From Apricaphanius iberus (lineage: Eukaryota; Chordata; Actinopteri; Cyprinodontiformes; Aphaniidae): a stretch of 64,000 bases of DNA. A program made the position numbers and the translations under genes. Positions 25,201 to 38,200 of the stretch are shown in pieces; the stretch's first letter is position 1; every line of letters starts with the position of its first letter. A model generated the notes under the pieces. It made no database searches and had not been told where the DNA came from. It worked only from the letters and a program-made list of their open reading frames with translations. The stretch lies in the NCBI GenBank assembly GCA_028564705.1, contig JAPXFQ010000249.1, positions 2,740,001-2,804,000 of the forward strand, written 5' to 3'.

Positions 25201-28200
25201 CAAACCTATTTGAGAATCTTTGTGGTCTTGTCAAAAGGAATATTTGACAACAAACCCAGCAATACAGACTTGATAACGGCTAATCATTAAAAAAAAAACA
25301 AGTGTCTTACATTGCGATAATGCAGTAATTATTGAGTTTTTACAGTACTTTGAGTTTGGCCAACCTTTTTGTAAAAAAAAATAAAATTAATCCCTCTTTT
25401 ATTGGTCTTGTATCATCAGAGAAATTACATTTTGGAGTTTCATTATCTGTAAGAAATAATTTGTCAAAATCATAAAATAAATGATTAAAATATAACACTC
25501 ATTGTGAAATGAATTTGTACAATATATGGCTTCCACTTTCAAGATTAAACTGTTGAAAAGAGCTAATCTTTTGATGATGTCATTTGAGATGCATCTGCAT
25601 TTGTATCATTAGCCATTCCACGCTTGCTTAGGCAACCTGTTGCCAGTATTCTGTCAGAAACTGTCTGCTTACTGCCTCTGTTTGTGAACTTTAACAAGGT
25701 GGCAGCATACAACTCAGAAGGGAAGAGTAACCCCAGTCAGGTTGTGGAATTTATCACAAAGCCAGACAGACCCAGCTGTCCCTGCAGGCCCGTCATCAGA
25801 GGACGAGTCCAACCCGACAGCTTCAAAATGGCCTGGGGTGAGATTTCCTCCGAGTTTCTCTTCCAAAATCCTCTCCTGCTTTCTTAGAGCTGACAACCTG
25901 GCAGGTCCGTTTTCCAGATTCCCTTTCTCCTGGAGCTCTGCCCAATAATAGACGAGACGGATGACATCCATGGTAGTCTGTACAGTGGATATCATCAGTT
26001 CTTTTCTCTGTTCAGACATCAACAAGAATCCTTCATGCACGCCACTAGATAAACTCATCTTCCAGTGCTGTGCTCAGTCTGTGTTTTCCAAAATTGAAAA
26101 ATCCATCAGTAGTTTGATGCTACAGAAAATGAAGAGTTTACAAAGAAGCCTGATCATGTTCACTTAGGAAAGCCATCCTTTTTTCACAATTGTTTTACTT
26201 TTTTAAGCAAAATGTAAAGCTGTGAGTAAATCACTAAGGATTAAGGATTTTAAAGAAATAAAAACATGCTTCCTTCCCCAAGTATATAGACCTCTTTTTT
26301 TCCAAAATTATACAATACCGATATTTGGATTTGAGTACTTGCCGATACTTCTACAACACAAAAAAATGCAATGAATTGGAATTATTTTCTTCTCTGATTG
26401 TTCCAACAAATGGTGAATTAGATAAAAAAAAATATAATAAAAAAAGACTACTAAACTGACATTTAAAGTGAACCAAAAAACATGTTCTTTAAAATTATTG
26501 CTGAGTTTCCACGTTTTAGGTATCAGTTCATGGTATGGGTTAACTTTAACAGATACGATACACTACCTTAGAACGGTATCGGCCCCGATACCAGTATTGA
26601 TATCGGTGCTTCCATAATGGTTTGTTCTGTTTTCCTATGTGATAGTAACAATGAAAAATGTGTTCATAAATGTAATCTATGAAAGTGTTGGATGCAATTG
26701 TGATTAAAATGGGTAAACAAGAATGAATACAAAAGCATGCAAGTGTGCCTTAAAAAGTGGGATGTGTGCACTACTTGATCATAATTGATTTTTTAAAAAT
26801 CTGCTAAAGACGTACCCCATAAGGATTTCCTCTATAACTGCAGCTCTACTTTATAGTTTGGACTGAAGGGCTTAAAAACAAATGGCAAAACTTTCTGAGT
26901 TTTATTTGTTAAAAAGTTTAGAAACCATTTCTTTTTCTAAAATGATGCACTACTTTGTGTTGGTTTTTACATTAAATCCTAATAAAAAGCGTTGAACCTT
27001 GTAAAATACAAAATATAGTAAAAACAAGAGGTGACAGGCTGTGCAATTCCATATCCTGCAACCTTCTGTACATAAAGTGTGCATAATTAACAGTTGATCT
27101 TCTGTAGTAATCCTGATGTTTTTTGTCTTTTCATTCAGAGCCCCCTAAAGATAACGGTGGAGCAGAGGTAACCAAGTATGTTGTGGAGCTGTCGGAGGGC
27201 TTAAGCGGTTAGTTACATTCTTCTGTTAAAAGTTAGATTTTACTGTAATTTAGCTTTATCACACACTTTGAAATTAACTAAAATGCTTCTGATTTTAGGT
27301 TTATTATGGGGGCTGGTGTACTCGGGGCCAGCTCTGGAGCACGTGTGTGACGGTTTGAAGCCGGGCTGCAACTACCAGGCGCGGCTTTCCTGCATAAGTG
27401 AGGGGGGGCAGAGCCCTGTGAGTCACTTCAAGCTCCTCTACATACAAATGCGTTGTTTTTGCACACAAAACAAATACATCAAATTTCAAGAGATTTGATC
27501 AAATTTAACTGGACTGAAAAGAGCAGATTCTTAAGGGAAAAAATTCCACAGAAGAACATAAAGGTGGTTTTTAATGAGATTGTCATTCAGACTTAATCAT
27601 CTCCATGTTTATTATTCTCCAAACATCATCCACACTAAATAATTTGTTTTTTTAATTATCGATACATTTCTTGGCTGTCAGTGAAACTAATAATTAGCGC
27701 ATGCGACCGTTGTTTTTGTTCATTTCTAAGCAAAAAGTCCCCCATTAGCGTTCTACATGCTGTGAGTTTTGATTGGTAATTGTAATTAAGTCAAACTGGT
27801 TTGATTGGAGATTAGGCCGCGCTTCCTCATTTTAAGTACAGCACAAGCCTGCTAATGATTGAACCCTTCCTGGATGTGTCAGCGGTGTTTTTTCTTCGTT
27901 AGCTCAGTTCATCCTTTTCTTCATTAATTTTCCCCATCAGCCGTTTGTCTGTGCATGCCTTTATTTGGGATGGGGCTGGTAAAGAGGTGAGACTTTTGTT
28001 AGTGCAACAAAATGTGACACAACGCTTGCAAAGTTTGCTTTGTCACTAAGAAGTTGGGTTACTGTTTCAGCCTTTGAGATAATCTATTGGTGAAAAACGG
28101 CATATTCTTATGCATGCTTGTGTGTGTGTGTCTAAAAAAAAACCCTCAGATTCGACTCCTTTCTGCTCTGCAACAACCTGACAAGATGGTGAAAACGACA

Positions 28201-31200
28201 ATTGTTTCCACCGTCTTTTGTCGGGGAGTGAGAGGATGGTGTGAGATTGTCGGCTTTGTTATTTTCCCTGGTTCTAATTGGTGTGCTTATTCTCTTGCCA
28301 GCTGTCAGAAACCCTGCAGGTCCAGACTCCCGCAGTGCCCCCAGGGCCCTGCCTACCCCCTCGGCTGGTGGGCAAGCCCAAAGCCAGGGAGGTGCAACTG
28401 CGCTGGGGTGAGTCATTCCTCTCAAACTTAGCTTTGTGTGGGATGAATTTCTAGCGTCGGTTGATGCAAGCATTTTTCGGCTGAACTGTGCTGATTATGC
28501 GCTGTCTCTTACGTTACCCTTTTCCTGCACCATAACATTTTTCTTAACTTCCCCTTCTTATCCTGCACCTATGAATCAACACTTGTCTGTGAAAACCACT
28601 CAGGTCCCCCTCAGATGGACGGAGGAAGCCCAGTGTCCTGCTACAGTGTAGAAATCAGCGGCCCACAGTCTGAGGAGAGCAGGGAGGTTTATCAGGGCAC
28701 GGAGCTGGACTGTTCAGTGGGAGGGTTGTTTCCTGGCAAGACCTACAGCTTCCGACTCAAAGCGGCAAACAAGGCTGGGGTGAGAAAGATAGACTAATAA
28801 CAGAAGGATGAACTGCATTTAACTCTAAATACCGGCTTATTAATCTTATTGTGTTTAAATTGTTCTTGTTGCTCTTTCACAAAAAAAACAAAAAAACAGT
28901 TCGGACCTCTGTCAGAACGCTGCGAGGTTACTACTGGTCCTGGAGCCCCTGAGCAGTGCAAGGCGCCTTTGACTACATGCAAATCACCCAGTTGTGTTGT
29001 TGTGAGCTGGGAGGTAAAGTGCTGTGTTTACTGAAAGTATTCCCACCCTTTACAATACAACCACAACATGTAATGTATTTATTTTCAGGGTTTTATGTGA
29101 TAAATCAAAGTAGAGTATAGTCATGATGTGGAGGAAAGATTTGCTGATTTAATTTCTTTGTTTTAGCGAATAAAGATTTTTAAATATAGCACATTTTGTA
29201 TTTAGCTTGATTTGCTCAAATTGAACAGGGCTAACTGTCTTCACAACTGACCAACATGTTTATTTGAGTTTAGCTATTTGCAGTTCAATATCTGTTATAA
29301 ATGCAGATGTTCTGTAAAGTCATCAGAGGTTCATTAAGGAACGTAGTGAATAAGCAGCATGGTGAATAAGCAGCATCATCCCAACAATATCTAAACGCCT
29401 GTTGTAACTCAAAAGTCCAGACCTCAGGAGGGAGAATTTGAATACAGGACAGCAGCATGCTGGGAAATGCTTTTCTTCAGTATTGAGTTGGTCAGAAATA
29501 ATGGTAGAATGGATGGAGTTGAAAACAGGGAAAATCTAGGGGCGAAAGCCCGTTGAACTATGACAGGAGAAAATAAAGCCTTGAGACTTGGGACAACAAA
29601 CCTAAATATATGGAATCGAAGCATATTGGTGTGTTGGAATGGTCAGTTAAAGGAACAAGGATAATTTAAAGTCCTGAACTAAATCCAAGGAAGAATCTAC
29701 GAATCTGATCTAATCTGATTGAATCTGTCTCCAGATTTTCAAAGCTGATAGTCACATACATTAAAAGATTTGCAGCTACAATGACATCAAAAGATGGTTT
29801 ACAAAGCACGACTCTGTGTTGATCTGTCATCCAAATAAGTTCCATTTTCTGTACTGATACTTTGCGACGTCACTTCCATATCCATCACTCTGGTAACATA
29901 ATGGACAAATTACATTCAGCTGCACTGTGTAATCAGTGCTCATTGTCACTGTTGTTTGTTTTCCAGACCCCTCCTTGCAACGGGGCTCCAGTGACGGAGT
30001 TTCGTCTTGAGTGGGGAGCAGCAGAAGGCAGCATGCAGGTGTGTTACAGCGGAACAGGACTCAGTCATGAAATGAAGGGGCTGCTGCCTGCAACAAACTA
30101 CTTCTGCCGTGTGCAGGTGAGCAGTGACACAAACTTTTAAGTTGTTGTTTTTTTATCTTCTTGCAAATAGTCTTGTTTCACCAAATTGAAGTTATTGTTT
30201 GAAAGAATGTATTCACACGGTTATGGTTCGCATTGCATTTGACTTTGTTTTAAATCCTAACAATAAAATCAAACTTTATACTGCAGTAGACTTGAAGAGT
30301 CCCTTTTCTTTTGAAAAGTTCTTTAAACTTAAGTTTCTTTGTTCCGATCTCCTCCTATACGTTTGTCGCCATCGTTGCAAAGCATTTAACACTTGTTGTT
30401 GTTGTTATGTTTACATTGGAGCTCCACCTTGTGGCCAAGCACGGGCTCTGCCAACAGTATGTGTCCATGAGAGATTACAAAAACCGAGTTTGTCGCCTCT
30501 TGTTGCACAGGCTGTGAACACGGCTGGTGTGGGGCCCTTCAGCGAGGCGGTGCTTTGCCAGACACCCTGCTCAGTCCCAGCAGCTGTCAGTCACATTTAC
30601 GTACTAAAGGAGTCTGAGCTACAGAGGTTTGAAACTTCAGCAGATGAGGACGAAGAGGAGGAAGTCGATTCCCGGCCGCAGCCTTGCTTCTCCCCATCAA
30701 CCTGCCTGGGGATATCGTGGGACCCTCCGTGTGACCACGGCTCCGAGATCACTTGCTACCTGATCGACCTCGGAGAGAGGCAGCCCATTGTTGCCGGACC
30801 AGTAACCAAATACATCATCCAACATCTGCAGCCCGACACCACCTACAGGTCGGCACTGCGTTGTAAATGCTTCAGATTTCAAGATGAGATGATTTTTTAA
30901 ATTGCTTCTCAAAAGAGACGAAACACAACACACTATCACAAACACTCTATCGGAGTGTGAGGGGCTTTGTACTGAGACATGAAAAGGGACAAATTAAACC
31001 AATTCATTTTTTTTAACTACGATTGGTTATGCAATTCTAGTCGGGGTCTTGTAGTACAAAACCACAATGCAGCCGTATTCTTGCAGAAAACGACAAAAAA
31101 AATCCATCAATGAATCTTTTAGACTTTTATGTGAAATGTGCGTCAAACATTTGCTTTTATCAAACCTCTCCAAGGACAGTTGCAGCGTTTAGTCTTAAGC

Positions 31201-32223
31201 TCTTTACATTTTGATCTGCCATAAAGCTCTTATTCTTACTGAGAAGCAGATGAATCACGTTAAAGCTGTGAAACGTCTCAGTGTACAACTTTGCCGACAG
31301 TCATTCACGGACACTAAGGCTGTGAGCTGGAAGAAGCTCACCCTCTGCAGCCCTTTGATGTTGTGCTTCTTACTTTTTCTCTCTCAGGATCAGAATCCAA
31401 GCCCAGAATAGCCTGGGAACAGGGCCCTTTAGTCACACCTTTAAGTTTAAGACGAAGCCTCTGCCGCCACAGCCTCCCCGGCTGGAGTGCACCGCCTTCA
31501 GTCACCAGACCCTCAGGCTCAAGTGGGGCGACGGCCCAGCGAAAGCCGCCGCCTCAGACGCACCCCAGTATCATCTGCAGATGGGAGACAAGAATGGCAG
31601 GTGAGTAGATCAGTGGCTGGGTTGGATGGCATTTCCAACCGAAGCGCTAAGCAACACGGACTTGTAAAGATATTCATGTCTGTTGATGAGTTTGATGTGC
31701 AGTGGATCGCAGAATGTTTTTATTTTTAACGCAAAACAAAAACTACAGTCGGAGCCATTTACTTTACTCTGCCCCAAAACAAAATCCAGCCCAAATGGTA
31801 TCCAGAAAGTTAAGAGTGCACATCGCCCTAAACCCACCCAGTCACATGTGGGATGCTTGCTTAATGGTAAGATGCATAAAACTGAAAACATGAGGAAATC
31901 TGGCCTTCAACGCCCAGACAGTCATTGCAGATGACCGCTTGTACTAAGCCACGCTCTGTCGGAGGTTTCTTCCTGTTAAAGGGGAGTTTTTCCTCTCTAG
32001 CGTCGCTACATGCTTGCTCAGTATGAGGGATTGCTGATGAATTGCTGTGGTTGGAGTCTGCATGATCCGGCCACAACCTCACGTTGATGACTCATCGCAA
32101 TCTGCTGGGATTCCTTACACAGAAAACTTTTAACTGATTGGAATGTTTGTATAATTGTATTGAAACGACTTTTGTTGTAAAGTGCCTTGAGATGACATTT
32201 GTTGTGAATTGGCGCTATATATA

Positions 32224-32262
<39 letters not shown>

Positions 32263-35200
32263 AGTGAATTGAATTGAATTCAACAATGCCCCTAAACATA
32301 CAGCCAGAGCTGAGGAAGGGTTTATAATAAAACATATGCTTTTATTGGAATGACTCAGCTGAAGTTCAGCCTGAAATCAGATTGATGGGTCAGAAACTCT
32401 TCATCTAATCTGACTGAGCTATTCTATCACGAATTCCAAAAATTCTATTTAGGGGTATCAAAGTTAATTGGGTCGAGTGAAAATGCAGGCAACGCTTTTA
32501 AGATTTACTTTGTTTTGGGCGAAATGTGAAACAGGTAAAGAGAGCTGAATATTTTAGCAGGGTTCTGTGACTGAATCTAGGACATTTGAGTCTTTGGACT
32601 TTTCTGTAATGTATTTTTTCCCAGCAAAGAGCCCCTGGTTCTATTCCTCCTTATTTACTCTTTCCTCATTAAATCCTTTCCCTTTCTTTCTTCATGTCCC
32701 TGTCATTGCAGATTTATCTCCTTGTATAAAGGACCATGCCACACACACAAAGTCCAGAGGCTTAATGAGTCTACCTCTTACACGTTCCGCATCCAGGCCT
32801 TTAATGAGGCGGGCGAAGGGCCCTTCTCCACTGTTTACACATTCACCACCCCACGCTCTCCTCCACCTCCTGTAAAAGGTACCGTGCAACTCCTTCCTTT
32901 CTTCTCATTCAGTTCCACAATCGCATCCCACTGACAGCTAATGTGTTCAGCTTTTAACCTCATTTGACCAAAGCTGGATTTTTACTCGAAGAAAGGCCCA
33001 AGAGTCACAGTCAGCTGTCATGGAAAATGGTTGTTTGGCTTTGTGGTCTGTTCACTGTCGGACTCTGCAAAGCCTCTTTTGATCCTGCACAGTGAAGTCA
33101 ACAATGAGGGTGTCGGCTTTATTGTCAGTGCAGGAGCCCTTTTGTATCTGGTAATCATATGCCAGATAGCCTGTGTTACTCAACACTGTTTGTGAAGCCC
33201 ACTTTCAGAGTAAAGGGGGTTTAATACTGGATTTATACTAACATGTTTACCTGTAGTCTACTGTTTTAATAACAGAAAAGTCTAATTTTATTGCTTAATA
33301 TTCCTCCTTGCAGTTGAGGAGTAATTTATAGTTGTGGGACTGTATTAGAAGCTGAATGGATCTCTTGGGAATATTGCAGGGCAAGTACAATTGTGTTTTT
33401 TCCAACCTGAACCTTATTTTGTAGCTTGCATTATGTTCATGTACTCACCCAAACAATTTTGGTGCCACTTAATGTCCTTCGGGAAATATTTAGATCCATT
33501 CGAGATCCATATAATAGGAGTTGTTGGCGGACACAAAGTGCAGAATCTAAATAAGGCATTAACAAAACTCAATTTCACCTATGTTTTGTTATAAATCGCT
33601 AGCACTACTCCCCAGTGAGTTCAAAAGGTCTTGGAGGTGCTTTGTTGCTGTCCTCCGGGTTGTTTTAAAGGCTTTTATTCCGATTTAAACCAACTGGCGA
33701 TTTCAATAACCATTGGAGTTGTAGTCTGAGCAGGTTGCAAAGAGAGAATGGTAAATGGTAAATGTACTGAACTTATATAGCGCTTTTCTAGTCATACTGA
33801 CCACTCCAAGCGCTTTACATTGAAGTCACATTCACCCATTCACACTCACGTTCATACACTATTTACACTATATACATTCATAGTCAACATGACTCGATAG
33901 GACGATGTTTTTGGGGTTAAGTGCCTTGCCCAGGGGCACATCGACATGTGACTGGAGGAAACAACTACTCTACCACTGAGCCACAGTGGCCAATCTGTTG
34001 AAAAGCTGAACTTGGTCCAATTGTAGGGGTGCCGGAAAAAAATCGATTCATCTCCGAATCTCGATTCCTATTTAACAAGATTCTGGATCGATCCAAAATG
34101 TTACAGTTTTCTAAACTTTTACAGATTATTTCTTCGTCGTGCGTAGTCTTTTTCAAGCAACGGCATCCATAGTGTGTCATTCCAGCAAGGGGCAGGTCTG
34201 ACACGCTACCGTGTTAGCTAACCAGCTTTACCTGGTAGCGCTAACTAGCTGTAGCTGTTAGCCTGATACTTCAGCGCGAAAGACGAAAGAGAAATACAGC
34301 CCGCCCCGTCTCTGCTGAAGGCAAATATTTTTGGCCATCTGATAGGACTTTTCCATGCTACTGATCAATCTTAGCTACGTTATTACTTTTTTATAAATCT
34401 GCAAGTATATGAGTGAATTTTCCTTTGTAAACCACACACAAACAGCTGAACCCCTGTGGCGCTTTTAAGGAACGTCTGAAATGTATGTTGAGTTCAATAA
34501 CTAAAGGACCCTTAAAACTTCTGACAAAAAGAATGAAAATAATAACATAAGCCATAAATTACAATAGCATATGTAGCATAGCATAAAATGGCAGAAGTGA
34601 AGCATGAAAGCCACGCAGCCACTAATGTGAACGTGATATTCCACGCTTCAGCAAATAAATGGAATCACAGATATGGTGATAGTTACAGATAATGCTGCAA
34701 ATATGTCTGCTGCACGGCAGCTTGATAACTTAACACATTCCAGTTTATAGAGGATGATAGTTGATCCTGAATTTCGTATATCCCCACCCCCACCCCATCA
34801 TTTCCGTTACAGAGTATTGATTAAGAATTTTTTTTTATTTCAATCTAGAATCGCTTCTGAATCGAATCGTGAGATGTTGTAAGACCAACATCCCTATCCT
34901 TTTGTTCATTTTGTTTGTGCAATTTGGAAACAAATGTGTCACATTATAAAATAAATTCACTCACCTTTCGGCGAAATTCACCGTTTTGAAACCAAGATAA
35001 GTGACTTTATGTTAATCCTGTAGATTGTATGAGAAAAAGTTAGTTGCAGATATTTTAATTAATACATTACATCAGGAGGTGGCGGACATCTGTAACTTTA
35101 ATTTAAGCCACTTTTTGGGGTTTGTTACCATGGAAACTTGGTAAATCAGCTTTGTATGTAGCTCTGCCTGTGGGGGAGACGGCGTGCAGCTGCTGCTGTC

Positions 35201-38200
35201 ACAGCATAGAGAGTGCAAGTTTTAGAAAGACAAAATGTACGATACCGAGACGTCTGAGTTCCCCGCCTACAAGTAATGGCTGAGTCAGATTCTGAAGAGG
35301 AAACTTTATCCTCTGATCAGATGTTCAATTGTCCGGAGAGAAAGAAAGTGAAACTCAACAAGCACACAGCAGCAGCCGGTCCCGTTCGCCTTGACGCTCC
35401 ACAAGCAGCAACAGGCGCGATTCTGTTCGTCACGTTTTCCTGCTGAGAGAAAGGTATGTGATCGGGTAGCAGGGATGGTCATAACCTTAATCGTGACAGA
35501 AGAAGCGGCCATGTAAAAATCCGAGGAAATGGTGGCAGACGCGGTGGAAAACGCAAGAGTAAAAAGACTCAGATACAGAGTATCAATAGTAGATCAGACA
35601 ATTTGATGAGCCTGTTGGTTATTTTGTGGATGGATCTGTAAAATTTTGAGCCCAATAATTTCCTTTCTCTTGTTTTCTGTAGTGAATAGACTAAAGAAAT
35701 ACTAAAAATGCATATGTAGAAAATACATAGCCTATATAGAAAAAATAAATATTCAATATACAGTAAGTTTTAAACAATATACAAAAAGATAAACATCTGT
35801 AAAAGTATTCCAAACTAATATTGCGATTGCATGATGATGTCATAATATCCGAATTAGATGTTTCAATTTGCTCCCATCACAAACTTTGGATCATACTGAA
35901 GATTTTTGACTCATTTACCGTATACCTTTATAACCATAATAAAGCTACAATATTTTGAACTAGTGATATCAAAATAGAATATTTTAAAGGAAAAACCCCA
36001 GCCCCTAAAGAGTTAAAATATGACATTTTCAACATTTTCTTCTGGAGGAGCTTGCCCCCGGACCTGCCTAGATGGGTAATATCCTTCTCCCCTCTTTCAC
36101 CCCTGACATGTTTTCATGTCTGAACATGTTGATGTTTGCAGTAGCAAGTTCTGTTTAACTGACCGCTGTCATAGAGCACAGAGTATGCATATACGCTGAT
36201 CACTAATAGTCCTTCTCCCAAAGGACTTTAAGTGGCACCAGAATTGTCTGGGCCTGTTTAAATGAACAAACTGCAAAAAAAATGGTTGTTGGACAGAGGT
36301 TTCTGTAAAGCTACAAAAAAGAGCACTTAAACAATGGAAACAGACAAAAAAAAGCGTACTGCACTGACCTGTGTTTTACTACTCAGAGGAAACGAGGCAT
36401 TAGAAGTCCCGTTTTCCTCAAGCCCGCTCTACTCAGTAGACTCTCTGCTGGATTCTGTGGCTAAAGCATCCCAAACATTAGCCTACAACCTCGATGCTTC
36501 ACACCTGAGGAGATATTGTTTTCATGGAAAGCTGCATTTGGTTTACATTAGGGATGTCTGATATTATTTTGTCCGATATTTGAATTAAAATGTAATATCA
36601 GAAATTACTGGAATCGTTTTTGGCTTTTTTTTTAACGTGTCTGTCCTCCGTTTCTTTTTTTCCACCTTCAGCCCCTAAAGTGGAGCGCCTCGATGAAAAC
36701 TCCTGCGAAGTCGCATGGGAGGCCCTACCGCTCATGAAGGGGGACCCGGTTATCTACAGCCTGCAGTGCATGATGGGAAATTCAGAGTTCAAAACGGTAC
36801 CTGTGCAGCAGTAAAAGCTACCCTCCTTTTTAACGTTACCTTCAGAATGACCCATCGTTCTTCACAGAGGCCGTTTGGTGCAGTCCAGGTTACAGATGGC
36901 TTCAGCGCTGTGTTGTTGTCACTGTGCTGCTGCAGCACTCTGTATTGTCACTGCCTGATTTAAATTGCCCATTATGCAAAGGTCATTGATCCATGAGGCA
37001 TCCCAGGTGTCTCGCCCCCGCCAGCCAATTCATCCCTCATGATGGCCTGCAGCCATGTTAACTTGGAATGATGGCTGCTGCAGGGCTATGCTAATATGGC
37101 ATCGCATGTGGCAATTGAATAAGAAAAGCTGAATGATGTGACTTCAGAATTTTGTCCTCATTGTTTTATTCTTATTGCCCATTTGGGTTAAACATCAATG
37201 TTTAAGTGGAGACATTGTTGACAAAGAGCGAGCCTGCAGGATGTTCCATAAACAAAATATCAATCATTTTATTTGAACTCTTCTTTCTCTACAACATTCT
37301 CTGTTGGCAGTCGAGTGGATGTTTTTTATTTCATTTTTAAATTTGTGTTTCTGTAATCAGTTTAATCTGTCATTTTCATTTTATTGGCTCTTTTCTCAGC
37401 AAGGAGAATTAGAAAAATGTGTCACGCTTGGTACCCTGCAGATCAGACTCTCAGAAAACTAGTTGGCAAACAGCTAAAAGCAGGTGGCTTCCTATCACAT
37501 GCCAATATCACCAGAAAAATGAATCAGAAACCCATCTGGTGTTTGAATGATGGTCAGTCATAGCTACAAATAAAAATCCAGCTTGTGAAAAGTAGTTGGA
37601 TGAGTAACATTTATCACTTTTTGGGGGGGATTTTTGAGATAGAGCAACAGAAGGTAGCAAACAATTGTGAAGTGGAGAACATGATACTGTTTTCACTTTT
37701 TTTCTTTTTATGATAAAGGTGTACAGTTCATTTGTACTTAGTTCCCATAAGTCAGTACTTAGTCCAACTGACTTTTAGTAAAATTACATAGGCAGAGCGA
37801 AATGTTAGGGTCTCTACCGGTTTTGCCCGTCTACACACTTAGATTTTTGCTCATCCCATCAAATATCTCAAATTTACTGGAGAGCATCTCTCAGCATACA
37901 TTTTCAGAGTTTGCAACTGATTTTAAATTCGATTTTGTTCTGGATGTTTATTGGACCATTGTAATTATATTGATCCTCTAGTCAATAGTCTCTTTGAGCG
38001 AACTGTCAGTTCTGGTCAAAAGTCAGCAACTTTACATCCCTAGAAGCTATTTTTCCCTCCAGTCCAACCAAACAATTGTTTATGAATTACAAAGCAACAT
38101 GACTTTTTGAAACTTGTTTTTATAGTACTTACTATAGGAAATTCATTTAGAATTTTAAAGCAAGGATGAGCTATATTCTTCTTTGAGATTGAATCATTTT

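Larger units (their letters stand above)
33405..36290. mobile_element. 2.8-kb inverted-repeat element with nested insertions
   Basis: 33453-33479 and 36221-36247 are inverted copies, 25 of 27 bases equal (core ggtgccactta). Similarity continues outward (gttcat at 33436 and, reversed, near 36262) and inward through a ccttcggga-type word. Enclosed are a dispersed repeat (33748-33992) and a hAT-like MITE (34024-34896). A solo terminus of the same family appears at about 59946-60190, with 60124-60190 matching 33585-33690. No transposase was recognised and the class is unknown. Confidence 0.5.

Noticed and set aside
30199..30510. Upstream extension of fndc3a exon S as a 233-codon frame
   Set aside because: Only 30511-30848 matches the family; the earlier part is intron ending in a clear acceptor.
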